A stretch of DNA of 64,000 nt from [Flexibacter] sp. ATCC 35103 (GTDB lineage Bacteria > Bacteroidota > Bacteroidia > Flavobacteriales > Flavobacteriaceae): NCBI RefSeq assembly GCF_001975985.1, contig NZ_MTQF01000010.1, positions 1 to 64,000 on the forward strand. The letters run 5' to 3'. Below, piece after piece: positions 1 to 8,025 of this stretch. The position numbers and the translations under genes were made by a program. Each line of letters opens with the position of its first letter. Within the stretch, counting starts at the first letter, position 1. The notes below the pieces were generated by a model. That model saw nothing but the letters and a program-made list of their open reading frames with translations, made no database searches and had not been told where the DNA came from.

Positions 1-313
1 AAGCTTTTGTGGCGTAGCGCCATTTTAAATTTTCTATCAAATTCATTGCTATGTCTGTCTTAATTTTTGGCAAATATAAATGATATTGTTTTCTTTTTCG
101 AGTTTTTAAAGCGCTCTGGGAAACTCCAAGTCAATCATCTTCGGTCACAAAAGAATATTTATCTGTTTTCCTGCATTATTATATTTGTTTAAAGATTAAT
201 AATCTTTAATAATATAATTTAAAAGAATAATTAACTGAATTTATCTATAAATAAAAATATTTAATCTTTTATATTCAAATTTGCAGGGTAAAAAAACTAA
301 ATAGTATCATCAG
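1..313. other. Non-coding stretch upstream of mesX
   Basis: AT-rich sequence with no convincing open reading frame on either strand. The last 40 bases carry a near match to a Bacteroidetes -7 element (CAAATTTG at about 278-287 instead of TAnnTTTG), so the mesX promoter may lie there, but I could not find an exact match. No riboswitch was recognised in the leader of this methionine-related operon. Confidence 0.5.
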
Positions 314-1366
314 ATGAAAGCGAACATACAAGAAGATAGGGGAATAAACGAAAAGCAGAATATTGAAAATACCCGGAATACAATCCAGAATGATTTTGCA
401 TTTACACTAAAGAGCACTTGTTTAGATGAAAACTATCACCCTTCAAGCGAAACGCGTTTGACAACTAATTTTGCAAACCTGGCCAGAGGAGGTAATCGCC
501 AACAAAACTTACGTAATGCATTAAATATGATTAACAATCGATTCAATGCATTGGCTCATGTAGATAATCCAAAAGCTGATCGTTACCTTGTAAAACTTGA
601 AATCATCACAGTAACGATGAGTATTGATGATCAGAATGGTACTAACAATCTGCCGTTGATTGAAGTTTTAAAAACGAATATTTTTGACCGCAAGACTAAC
701 CAGCATATCGAAGGTATTGCCGGAAATAATTTTTCGTCTTATGTTCGTGATTATGATTTCAGTATTTTATTGATCGAGCACAATAAAAATAAACCTAATT
801 TTTGTATTCCTGAAGATTTTGGAGATTTGCACGGAAAACTTTATAAGTGTTTTGTGAGTTCAGCCACTTATAAAGAGCACTTTAAGATGTCACCGATCAT
901 TTGTCTAAGTGTATCGAGCAACAAAATTTATACTCGTACTGAGTATCAGCATCCGGTTCTGGGTTTTGAGTATCTGCAGGATCAGTATTCTATCACTGAT
1001 GAATATTTCTCTAAAATGGGCTTAAAAGTTCGTTTTTTCATGCCTCAGAATAGTGTGGCACCGATGGCTTTTTATCATTCCGGAGACCTGCTTGCCGATT
1101 ATACTGATCTTGGATTAATCAGCTCAATCAGCACGATGGAGACTTTCCAGAAGATTTATCGCCCTGAAATTTACAATGCAAATTCAGTGGCTGGGAAAAT
1201 CTATCAACCTAGTCTTAAACACGAAGATTATTCACTTACCCGTGTGGATTATGATCGCGAAGAGCGCAGCCGATTGGCTGTTGAACAGGGTAAATATGCA
1301 GAAGAGCATTTCATTAAGCCTTACAAAAGTCTCCTGGAACAATGGTCTGCTAATTTTACCCTTTAA
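314..1366 (+). CDS. mesX: MesX-like protein (DUF1852), partner of methionine synthase MesD
   Basis: A 350-residue protein that I recognise as DUF1852 family. In other bacteria genes of this family sit directly before a short MetE-like core protein; the pair has been named MesX and MesD, a folate-independent methionine synthase whose activity needs MesX and oxygen. The family assignment is by overall resemblance plus the diagnostic neighbour 30 bases downstream. No signal peptide or membrane segment is visible, so it should be cytoplasmic. The start at 314 follows an A-rich leader. MesX biochemistry is poorly known, so its exact role in the reaction is not inferred here. Confidence 0.75.
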   Translation: MKANIQEDRGINEKQNIENTRNTIQNDFAFTLKSTCLDENYHPSSETRLTTNFANLARGGNRQQNLRNALNMINNRFNALAHVDNPKADRYLVKLEIITVTMSIDDQNGTNNLPLIEVLKTNIFDRKTNQHIEGIAGNNFSSYVRDYDFSILLIEHNKNKPNFCIPEDFGDLHGKLYKCFVSSATYKEHFKMSPIICLSVSSNKIYTRTEYQHPVLGFEYLQDQYSITDEYFSKMGLKVRFFMPQNSVAPMAFYHSGDLLADYTDLGLISSISTMETFQKIYRPEIYNANSVAGKIYQPSLKHEDYSLTRVDYDREERSRLAVEQGKYAEEHFIKPYKSLLEQWSANFTL

Positions 1367-1396
1367 TTGATTACAACGCATTTAAACTATACTATT

Positions 1397-2428
1397 ATGA
1401 AGAAATTATTATTACCTACCTCTATTGTTGGAAGTTTACCGAAACCTGCCTGGCTTGCACCACCCGAAAAACTTTGGTCACCATGGAAATTAGAAGGCGA
1501 TCAGCTGCTTGAAGGAAAACAAGATGCTTTACGCATTTCGCTGCAGGAACAACAATTGGCAGATCTGGATATTATTTGTGACGGCGAGCAGACACGTCAG
1601 CATTTTGTAACGACTTTTATCGAGCATTTAAGCGGTGTAGATTTTGAAAATCGTAAAACAGTAAAAATCCGTAACCGTTACGACGCAAGTGTTCCAGTAG
1701 TTGTAGGTGAGGTTGCACGTCAAAAATCAGTTTTTGTTGAAGATGCTAAATTTTTACGTAAACAAACTAATAAGCCTATAAAATGGGCATTACCAGGCCC
1801 GCTGACAATGGTAGATACCTTGTACGACGACCATTATAAAAGCCGGGAAAAATTGGCGTGGGAATTTGCGATAGCACTCAACGAAGAAGCAAGAGAACTT
1901 CAGGACGCAGGGGTAGATATTATTCAGTTTGATGAACCTGCATTTAATGTGTTCTTTGATGAAGTAAACGATTGGGGAATGGCAGCATTAGAAAGAGCCA
2001 TTGAGGGTTTACACTGTCAAACTGCGGTTCATATTTGCTATGGTTATGGAATACATGCAAATACTGATTGGAAAAAGACATTAGGTTCAGAGTGGCGACA
2101 ATACGAAGAAATTTTTCCGAAAATTCAAAAATCTAAAATTGATATAGTGTCTCTAGAATGTCACAACTCCAATGTGCCTTTAAATTTAATGGAACTTGTT
2201 CGCGGTAAAAAAGTAATGGTCGGTGCCATTGATGTGGCAGTTAACACTATCGAAACACCAGAAGAAGTAGCTGCTACCCTGCGTAAAGCCCTTGAGTTTG
2301 TAGATGCCGAAAATCTTTACCCTTCTACAAACTGCGGTATGGCCCCGCTATCCCGAAACATAGCCAGAGGTAAATTAAGTGCTTTAAGCGCAGGAGCAGA
2401 AATTATACGCAAAGAACTAGGGATTTAG
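1397..2428 (+). CDS. mesD: MesD-type methionine synthase (MetE C-terminal catalytic core)
   Basis: A 343-residue protein equal to only the C-terminal barrel of cobalamin-independent methionine synthase; full MetE is about 750 residues and has an extra N-terminal domain. The TSIVGSLPKPAWL start, FDEPAF segment, HICYGYG and the late STNCGMAPLSR segment fit the zinc/homocysteine-binding core, with His and Cys residues placed as ligands. The frame is open from a TTG at 1367, but ATG at 1397 is the likely start because family members begin with the short MKK-LLPTSIVGS sequence. It follows mesX by 30 bases and is probably co-transcribed. A flavin reductase that accompanies this pair in some bacteria is not present here. 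Confidence 0.78.
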   Translation: MKKLLLPTSIVGSLPKPAWLAPPEKLWSPWKLEGDQLLEGKQDALRISLQEQQLADLDIICDGEQTRQHFVTTFIEHLSGVDFENRKTVKIRNRYDASVPVVVGEVARQKSVFVEDAKFLRKQTNKPIKWALPGPLTMVDTLYDDHYKSREKLAWEFAIALNEEARELQDAGVDIIQFDEPAFNVFFDEVNDWGMAALERAIEGLHCQTAVHICYGYGIHANTDWKKTLGSEWRQYEEIFPKIQKSKIDIVSLECHNSNVPLNLMELVRGKKVMVGAIDVAVNTIETPEEVAATLRKALEFVDAENLYPSTNCGMAPLSRNIARGKLSALSAGAEIIRKELGI

Positions 2429-2486
2429 TCTCAATATATTAATAATAGAGTCCGTGCCTCTACGGAGAAATAATATTTAAAACACA

Positions 2487-3479
2487 TTGAATAAATTATT
2501 ACAAGTATTAAAAAAAGCAGGTTTCGACGGTTTCCTGTTAATGATCGCGACCATGATTTTGATGGCTTATTTTTTGCCAAAGCCAGGCATGGTCAAGGAA
2601 CCTGTTTCGCTGGAGGAGATTGCCAATGCCGGTGTTTCCTTTATTTTCTTGTTTTATGGCATGCGACTGAGTGTTGAGAAACTAAAAGCAGGACTTTCCA
2701 ACTGGAAAATGCACATTGTCGTTCAGTTGACCACCTTTTTATTTTTTCCGCTCATTGTTTTGGCATTTCGCCCGTTGTTTGTTAATAACGGCTTTGAGCT
2801 GCTTTGGCTGGGTGTATTTTTTCTGGCAGCATTACCGTCTACAGTTTCCTCTTCGGTGGTCATGGTTTCCATCGCAAAGGGAAACATTCCCGCAGCCATT
2901 TTCAATGCAAGCATTTCCAGTTTGATCGGAGTAGTGGTTACGCCACTCTGGGTTGGGCTGTTTATAGCTTCTGCGACAGGCGATTTTGATGTTACTCAAA
3001 TCGTCATAAAGCTGATTCTTCAAGTCTTGTTACCTGTCATCATTGGCATAAGCCTCAATTCCCGTTTAGGTGGCATTGCCGAAAAATACAAGAAGCAGCT
3101 CAAATATTTCGATCAGGCAGTTATTCTAACGATTATTTACACGTCGTTTTGCAAGTCATTTTCCGAACATCTTTTTGAGAGTTTCACCGCCCTTGAACTT
3201 GCCGGACTCGCTGCAGGGATGATGGCGTTGTTTTTTGCCGTATTCTTTTGTGTCGGACTACTAAGCCGCCTGCTTGGTTTTTCTGATGAAGACCGTATTA
3301 CTGTCTTATTCTGCGGGTCTAAAAAGTCATTGGTACACGGCACCGTTATGTCAAAAGTACTTTTTCAGCACAGTACGATCACCGGCATCGTATTGCTGCC
3401 ACTCATGCTTTACCATGCCTTGCAATTGATTGCTGCCAGTATCATCGCTCAGGGTATGGCTCGACGAAAAGAAGTATAA
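2487..3479 (+). CDS. Bile acid:sodium symporter family protein (SBF-like, YfeH type)
   Basis: A 330-residue integral membrane protein with about nine or ten hydrophobic helices. The segments GVSFIFLFYGMRLSVEKL, FFLAALPSTVSSSVVMVSIA and CGSKKSLVHGTVMS are typical of the SBF/YfeH family, which is predicted to move organic anions with sodium. Length fits the family. The frame starts with TTG, and no ATG occurs before the first helix, so TTG appears to be used. It lies 58 bases after mesD and could belong to the same transcript, but a link between substrate and methionine metabolism is only a guess. Confidence 0.8.
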   Translation: MNKLLQVLKKAGFDGFLLMIATMILMAYFLPKPGMVKEPVSLEEIANAGVSFIFLFYGMRLSVEKLKAGLSNWKMHIVVQLTTFLFFPLIVLAFRPLFVNNGFELLWLGVFFLAALPSTVSSSVVMVSIAKGNIPAAIFNASISSLIGVVVTPLWVGLFIASATGDFDVTQIVIKLILQVLLPVIIGISLNSRLGGIAEKYKKQLKYFDQAVILTIIYTSFCKSFSEHLFESFTALELAGLAAGMMALFFAVFFCVGLLSRLLGFSDEDRITVLFCGSKKSLVHGTVMSKVLFQHSTITGIVLLPLMLYHALQLIAASIIAQGMARRKEV

Positions 3480-3503
3480 TAAGATTTTTGTATTGTTTTT
3501 GGT

Positions 3504-3511
3504 TATATTTG
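3504..3511 (+). promoter_or_regulatory. Putative -7 promoter element for the Lrp gene
   Basis: TATATTTG matches the Bacteroidetes -7 consensus TAnnTTTG and lies 45 bases before the Lrp start. The only nearby TTG (3488-3490) is 13 bases upstream, shorter than the usual spacing, so the call is weak. Confidence 0.4.
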
Positions 3512-3556
3512 AAGAATTTTATTCTGTCTTATAAATAAATTAAATAAAAATATTCT

Positions 3557-4009
3557 ATGGAACAAATAGACGATATTGATCTTCAGTTATTAAATATACT
3601 ACACGATAATTCTAAATACACTGTAAAAGAGCTTGCTAAAATGGTAAATCTTTCAGCGTCGCCTGTTTTTGAGCGGATTAAAAGATTAGAAAACAGTGGT
3701 TATATTAAGAAATATATAGCCTTGTTGGATGCAGAAAAATTAAACAGAGGGTTTATTGTTTTCTGTAATATCAAACTTAAACAGCACGATCGGAATATTG
3801 GGAATCAGTTTGTTAGTGATATTATGAAAATAGAAGAAGTTGTAGAATGTTACAATATCTCCGGTGATTACGATTTTTTAATGAAAGTTTCTGCCAAAGA
3901 CATGAAGCATTATCAGGATTTTGTGTTTAATAAATTGGGATCAGTTGAAAGCATAGGAAGTACCCAAAGTACCTTTGTTATGTCAGAGATAAAAAATATG
4001 TATGGATAG
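3557..4009 (+). CDS. Lrp/AsnC family transcriptional regulator
   Basis: A 150-residue protein with the standard two-domain layout: a winged helix-turn-helix at about residues 4-62 (NLSASPVFERIKRLENSGYI is the recognition region) and an effector-binding RAM domain at about 68-145, including YNISGDYDFLMKV. Lrp-type proteins sense amino acids and bind DNA as oligomers. Its position after a methionine synthase and a transporter suggests control of amino acid metabolism, but no binding site was identified. Confidence 0.9.
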   Translation: MEQIDDIDLQLLNILHDNSKYTVKELAKMVNLSASPVFERIKRLENSGYIKKYIALLDAEKLNRGFIVFCNIKLKQHDRNIGNQFVSDIMKIEEVVECYNISGDYDFLMKVSAKDMKHYQDFVFNKLGSVESIGSTQSTFVMSEIKNMYG

Positions 4010-4119
4010 TTTCGCGATGGTTTATTTATTTGAAATTGGCAAATTTTGTCAAGGTCCTGCTTTTTCAAATTAAGTAATGTATTGAGGTAGAGTAGAAATA
4101 AGTTAAAATTATTTTGCAA

Positions 4120-4207
4120 ATTACTATAATTAGTATCAAAAAATTGCGATAAACCGATAGAGAAAAAAACTATATCCTTAACGGGACTTCAAATCATCGT
4201 TCAGCTT
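4120..4207. repeat. Dispersed intergenic repeat B, copy 1 (short form)
   Basis: An 88-bp stretch that resembles segments at about 28668-28755 and 31515-31597. The shared core contains AGTATCAAAAAATT, then CTATATCCTTAACGGGACTT and ATCGTTCAGC. This copy has only the core; the other two continue for a further 160 bases. It sits between the convergent ends of the Lrp gene and the hydrolase gene. No coding potential. Function unknown. Confidence 0.6.
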
Positions 4208-4220
4208 CTATTATTTATAA

Positions 4221-4250
4221 AAAATAGCGGTCTATTAGAACCGCTATTTT
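4221..4250 (-). terminator. Rho-independent terminator of the alpha/beta hydrolase gene
   Basis: An 11-bp stem, AAAATAGCGGT paired with ACCGCTATTTT, with an 8-base loop, followed on the minus strand by a run of T. It lies just after the hydrolase stop codon and may serve the convergent Lrp gene as well. Confidence 0.75.
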
Positions 4251-4268
4251 AAAAATACTACATACTAA

Positions 4269-5222
4269 TTATTTGGGAAGTTTGGAAAGAAATAATAATA
4301 TATCAGCGCCAATTTCTTTGTAATGAGTTTCAAGTGCAAAATGACCTGTTTTATAAAATTTTACAGAAGCATTTGGATTATCAAGTTTGTATGCTTCTGC
4401 TCCTGCTGGAAGAAAATAAGGATCCTGACTGCCCCAAACAGCTAATGTCATAGGTTTTTGATCTCTAAAATAAGCTTGAAACTTAGGATACAACGCTACA
4501 TTAGTTCGGTAATCTTTTAGTAAATCAAGCTGTATTTCAATGTTTCCGGGACGATCCAGAAAGTACTGATCTAGTGTATACGTTTCAGGTGCAATAAGCG
4601 AAGCATCTGATGCGCCTTCATGGTATTGAAACCAAGTCGATTCTTTAGATACAAAATCTTTAAGAGCATCTCTGTTGGTCTGAGATGGATCTTTCCAGTA
4701 TTTCTGGATAGGATTCCAGCCCATACTTAATCCTTCTTCGTAGGCATTACCATTTTGCGATATAATTCCGGTAATTTTTTCAGGATTTGCAAGAGCAAGC
4801 CTATATCCCGTTGGTGCTCCATAATCGAATACATATATAGCAAAACGTTTTAAACCAAGTATATCAATAAATCCTTGCATGATGTTGGCAAGATTATCAA
4901 AAGTGTATTCAAACTTAAGATGATCCGGTGCATCTGAAAAGCCAAAACCAGGAAGATCAGGCGCAATTACATGATAGTTTTTGCTTAGAATAGGAATAAG
5001 ATTTCTAAACATATGAGAAGAGGTAGGATAGCCATGCAATAATAATAGAGTAGGAGCATTTTTGTCTCCGGCTTCACGGTAGAATATGTTTAGTCCGCTG
5101 ACTTTTATAGTGTTGTAATGAGTTGCCTGTGTTGCAATGTTTTTTACTTGCGCGTTTACAGCTGTTTGTGGTAGCATAGTCATAGCTAGAATTAGAGTTA
5201 CTGATTTAATTATAGTTTTCAT
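4269..5222 (-). CDS. Secreted alpha/beta hydrolase, haloalkane dehalogenase/epoxide hydrolase-like
   Basis: A 317-residue protein with an N-terminal signal peptide (about residues 1-25, ending AVNAQ), so it should act in the periplasm or outside. The hydrolase fold is shown by LLLLHGYPTS (oxyanion hole, about 60-68), IAPDLPGFGFSD, a nucleophile-elbow-like segment YVFDYGAP with Asp at about 133, and a terminal GHFALETH with His at about 294. An Asp nucleophile, not Ser, is the pattern of dehalogenases and epoxide hydrolases. The substrate cannot be deduced. It is divergent from a LysR regulator, which probably controls it. Confidence 0.82.
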   Translation of the reverse strand: MKTIIKSVTLILAMTMLPQTAVNAQVKNIATQATHYNTIKVSGLNIFYREAGDKNAPTLLLLHGYPTSSHMFRNLIPILSKNYHVIAPDLPGFGFSDAPDHLKFEYTFDNLANIMQGFIDILGLKRFAIYVFDYGAPTGYRLALANPEKITGIISQNGNAYEEGLSMGWNPIQKYWKDPSQTNRDALKDFVSKESTWFQYHEGASDASLIAPETYTLDQYFLDRPGNIEIQLDLLKDYRTNVALYPKFQAYFRDQKPMTLAVWGSQDPYFLPAGAEAYKLDNPNASVKFYKTGHFALETHYKEIGADILLFLSKLPK

Positions 5223-5230
5223 TTTTTCAA

Positions 5231-5261
5231 TTGTTTAAGACAAAATTACATTCTATATTTG
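5231..5261 (+). promoter_or_regulatory. Promoter for the LysR gene
   Basis: TTG at 5231-5233, then 20 bases, then TATATTTG at 5254-5261, an exact match to the Bacteroidetes TAnnTTTG element with correct spacing. Transcription would start near 5267, about 45 bases before the LysR start codon. Confidence 0.65.
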
Positions 5262-5293
5262 ATACCTGAAAACGATTTATAATGATATAATAA

Positions 5294-5308
5294 ATCACTA
5301 ATTGTGAT
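5294..5308. promoter_or_regulatory. LysR-type operator in the divergent intergenic region
   Basis: ATCAC-TAATT-GTGAT is a perfect 5-bp inverted repeat with a 5-base centre, the T-N11-A form bound by LysR regulators. It is 4 bases before the LysR start and about 72 bases before the hydrolase start, a typical place for both autorepression and activation of the divergent gene. Confidence 0.65.
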
Positions 5309-5311
5309 ACT

Positions 5312-6172
5312 ATGAATAGCAATGACCTCAAAATATTTGAAGCTGCCGCAACTCTGGGAAGTTTTACAAAAGCAGCAGAAGCAACTTTTACAGTACAATC
5401 TAATGTAACAGCGCGCATCAAAAACCTTGAAGATGAATTTGGTACCGAATTATTCCGGCGGGTTTCCAGAAAAGTGGTCCTTACTGAGGCTGGAGAAACA
5501 CTTTTGCAATACGCTAAAAAAATAGGACGTTTGCTCGATGATGCCAAAAGCGATATTCAGAGCGCAGACAAAATTGGTGGCACAATACGTATAGGCTGTA
5601 TTGAGACAACAATGGCTCTTAAAGTACCTGAAATCATCAAAGGTTTTGCAGAACTTTACCCAGATGTAGAACTTGAATTTTATTCTTCGATGTTGCCGGC
5701 ACTGATACAAGATGTGCTTAGTTATAAACTGGATGCCGCTTTTGTTGCTGCACCTATAAATATTCCGGGTTTGCAGCAGCTTGTTGTGCGTGACGAGCAA
5801 CTTGTTATAATAGCCGGTGGCGATGTAGACAAGCTTTCAGTATTGTTAAAACAAGATCCTTTAAAAATTGTAGTTTTTGGACAAGGTTGCTTTTTCAGGG
5901 CAAGACTCGAAACCTGGCTCGGTTCAAAAGGAATACTTCGCTATAAAAGTACCGTACTCAATTCGATAGAAGGCATTATTAATTTTGTGGAGGCAGGACT
6001 TGGTATTAGTATACTTCCTGCAGAAGTGGTAAGTCACTATTACAGCAACAGAAATATAAAAACCTTTCCTGTGACTAAAGAACTTGCCACGATGACCACA
6101 GTTTTAATTTATAGAAATGATGAAGCGCCTTCAAAGGCTCTAAATGTGTTTTTAGATCAGTATCGGAATTAA
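5312..6172 (+). CDS. LysR family transcriptional regulator
   Basis: A 286-residue protein with an N-terminal winged helix (about 1-60: LKIFEAAATLGSFTKAAEA and VTARIKNLEDEFGTELF) and a periplasmic-binding-protein-like effector domain from about residue 90. Family members respond to a small inducer. It is divergent from the secreted hydrolase gene, with a consensus T-N11-A site between them, so that gene is its likely target. The inducer is unknown. Confidence 0.92.
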   Translation: MNSNDLKIFEAAATLGSFTKAAEATFTVQSNVTARIKNLEDEFGTELFRRVSRKVVLTEAGETLLQYAKKIGRLLDDAKSDIQSADKIGGTIRIGCIETTMALKVPEIIKGFAELYPDVELEFYSSMLPALIQDVLSYKLDAAFVAAPINIPGLQQLVVRDEQLVIIAGGDVDKLSVLLKQDPLKIVVFGQGCFFRARLETWLGSKGILRYKSTVLNSIEGIINFVEAGLGISILPAEVVSHYYSNRNIKTFPVTKELATMTTVLIYRNDEAPSKALNVFLDQYRN

Positions 6173-6230
6173 AGTGATGGCATGAATAATTTAAGTTACT
6201 GTTTATTTAGCTGGTATTCTACGATATAAA

Positions 6231-6266
6231 AAAAACGGATCACATCGTATACCATGATCCGTTTTT
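6231..6266. terminator. Bidirectional terminator between LysR and SDR genes
   Basis: A 12-bp perfect stem, AAAAACGGATCA with TGATCCGTTTTT, and a 12-base loop, with A and T runs on the two flanks. It serves the convergent ends of the LysR (plus) and SDR (minus) genes. Confidence 0.8.
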
Positions 6267-6284
6267 AAATATAGTATGTTGATT

Positions 6285-7076
6285 TTATGAATTACCATAC
6301 AGGTTTGATTCCCCTCCGTCAATTGCAATGGTCTGCCCATTTACATATTGGCATTCATCGCTAAGCAGGAAGGCTACAAGATTACCTACATCTTCAGGTT
6401 TACCTAACTTTCGGGTAGGGTTTCTTTGCGCATATGTTGTTTCTGCTGCTTTTGGGTCGGCTGGATTTACCTGTTTAAAAGCTTCTGCCACCATTGGGGT
6501 AAGAATTGCCCCAGGCGCGATTGCATTGGTATATATTCCGTCTTTTCCATATTCAATAGCTGCATTTTTTGTCATACCCGAAACAGCATGTTTACTTGCT
6601 ACATACGGCATCTGATTAATAACACCTCTGATTCCACCTACAGAAGCTACGTTTACAATTTTTCCTCCACCTTGTTTCTGCATTACTGGAATCACATATT
6701 TAAGGCCGTAATACACACCCATAAGATTGATGTCAATTACTTTTTTAAATACATTGATGTCATAATCCACTAATGGAGCCTGTTTTCCTTCGATACCTGC
6801 GTTATTGTAGAATCCATCGATACCGCCAAACTTTTCAACTGTTTGGTCTACATAATTTTTTACTGCCTGTTCATCTGAAACGTCAGCGACGATCGTTATA
6901 ATTTTTGCAGTTGGTACAACAGACTGGATTTCTGTTTTTGCTTTTTCGAGTGCTTCGGCATTGTAATCTACAATAGAAAGGTTGGCTCCTTTTAGTGCTA
7001 CGGCTTTACTTGCTGCGAGTCCTAAACCCATAGCGGCTCCGGTAATGATAATTGTTTTGTCTTTGAATATGCTCAT
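6285..7076 (-). CDS. SDR family oxidoreductase
   Basis: A 263-residue classical short-chain dehydrogenase. The nucleotide-binding motif TGAAMGLG is at about 12-19, NNAG at 91-94, catalytic Ser at about 145 and YVASK with Tyr158 and Lys162. The acidic residue at the end of strand 2 (IVDYN, about 35-39) favours NAD over NADP. Substrate unknown. It is 55 bases downstream of a TetR gene on the same strand, and near-identical TetR-type half sites lie before both genes, so it is very likely repressed by that TetR. Confidence 0.9.
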   Translation of the reverse strand: MSIFKDKTIIITGAAMGLGLAASKAVALKGANLSIVDYNAEALEKAKTEIQSVVPTAKIITIVADVSDEQAVKNYVDQTVEKFGGIDGFYNNAGIEGKQAPLVDYDINVFKKVIDINLMGVYYGLKYVIPVMQKQGGGKIVNVASVGGIRGVINQMPYVASKHAVSGMTKNAAIEYGKDGIYTNAIAPGAILTPMVAEAFKQVNPADPKAAETTYAQRNPTRKLGKPEDVGNLVAFLLSDECQYVNGQTIAIDGGESNLYGNS

Positions 7077-7096
7077 AATATATAGTATTAAAAAGT

Positions 7097-7120
7097 ATTA
7101 GTGAAAAATTATTCATTTAA
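7097..7120. promoter_or_regulatory. Probable TetR operator before the SDR gene
   Basis: TGAA-AAATTA-TTCATTTAA resembles the perfect palindrome at 7720-7743 before the TetR gene, with the same 6-base spacing between TGAA and TTCA. One arm is degenerate. Confidence 0.5.
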
Positions 7121-7131
7121 AATTTAAAGTT

Positions 7132-7710
7132 TTAGCTCATGCCCCTCCATATCATATCAAAGTTGTCATCTATGAGTTGTTGGCTTAATGGAAATAACTT
7201 TTGGATAATTCCTGTAGAGCAGGAGCGTACTGCACCATCAAAAAAGCTGATAAGTATAATAGCATCCAGCGCTTTTATGATTTCTTCCTTCTGTCCTTTT
7301 TCTAAAAGATTATATAGCGGTTTATTCTGTCTTTCATACTCGGCCAGTTGTTTTGAAAAATTGAGTTGTATGTAGCCCGACTGCTGATACTGGTCGATAA
7401 ACACGGTTTCGTCATAGTTATTTAGCCTGTAGTTGAGCATGTTGATATAAATCTGCTTAAGCGATTGCTTTATTGGTACATTAATATCAAAGTCGCGGTA
7501 AATTGCGCGAGTCATTTTATCCTCTACAGCTGCATAAGCCAACTGTACTACCTCTTCCTTGTTTTTGAAATAGATGTACAAGGTTCCGGCTGCAATTCCG
7601 GCTGTTTTACTTATACCCGAAATAGTAACGCTTGCTAATCCCTGTTTACCAGTAAGTACAAGTACCGACTTTAAAATTTTTTCTCTTTTATCAGGATCTA
7701 ATGGTCTCAT
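7132..7710 (-). CDS. TetR family transcriptional regulator
   Basis: A 192-residue protein. The N-terminal helix-turn-helix is clear (about 8-55: GLASVTISGISKTAGIAAGT followed by LYIYFKNKEEVV), and the rest is the usual alpha-helical ligand-binding domain. It is the first gene of a two-gene minus-strand unit with the SDR gene. The palindrome just upstream suggests that it represses its own transcription. The ligand is unknown. Confidence 0.92.
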   Translation of the reverse strand: MRPLDPDKREKILKSVLVLTGKQGLASVTISGISKTAGIAAGTLYIYFKNKEEVVQLAYAAVEDKMTRAIYRDFDINVPIKQSLKQIYINMLNYRLNNYDETVFIDQYQQSGYIQLNFSKQLAEYERQNKPLYNLLEKGQKEEIIKALDAIILISFFDGAVRSCSTGIIQKLFPLSQQLIDDNFDMIWRGMS

Positions 7711-7719
7711 GCAGTAAAA

Positions 7720-7743
7720 TTAAATGAAATAATATTCATTTAA
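7720..7743. promoter_or_regulatory. TetR operator upstream of its own gene
   Basis: TTAAATGAA-ATAATA-TTCATTTAA is a perfect 9-bp inverted repeat with a 6-base centre, 10 bases before the TetR start codon. A related site lies before the SDR gene. Size and symmetry suit a TetR dimer. Confidence 0.65.
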
Positions 7744-7924
7744 ACAAAAATATGTAAATTATAACTTTTATTTAAGGAAGTTTGATTTTATAATAAACTG
7801 TAAATATTTGTAGCTATTTATCGTATCATATGCAATTGTCTAATTTGAATGACCTGTTTCGTCATGATTTTTCTGTTATAGATTTAATAAATACTATATT
7901 GTTGATTTAAAAAACATATTTCTA

Positions 7925-7952
7925 ACAATTAAATTGTGTACAATTTAATTGT
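7925..7952. promoter_or_regulatory. Twin OhrR box (organic peroxide operator)
   Basis: Two 13-bp palindromes, ACAATTAAATTGT and ACAATTTAATTGT, are separated by two bases and together form a larger perfect inverted repeat. This closely resembles the known OhrR operator of Firmicutes (TACAATT-AATTGTA halves). It overlaps the promoter of the operon that includes ohrR and ohr, so it should be the site where OhrR represses until oxidised. Confidence 0.85.
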
Positions 7953-7964
7953 TGTGTATATTTG
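7934..7964 (+). promoter_or_regulatory. Promoter of the nitroreductase-ohrR-ohr operon
   Basis: TTG at 7934-7936 and TATATTTG at 7957-7964, 20 bases apart, match the Bacteroidetes promoter exactly. The -33 part lies inside the OhrR box and the -7 part directly beside it, so bound repressor would block RNA polymerase. The leader to the first start codon is about 55 bases. Confidence 0.75.
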
Positions 7965-8025
7965 TGCTGTTGTATTATTTAAAAGATTTAACAATCAGAT
8001 TTTTAATTTATAAAATAAGAAGAAA

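Noticed and set aside
1-313. A SAM or cobalamin riboswitch in the mesX leader
   Set aside because: No recognisable conserved core or stem arrangement was found; mesD-type synthase does not use cobalamin.
1176-1370. Small plus-strand frame inside mesX
   Set aside because: Shadow frame of mesX without start signals or family resemblance.
2430-2486. Short CCGT/ACGG hairpin between mesD and the symporter gene as a terminator
   Set aside because: Only a 4-bp stem without a T run.
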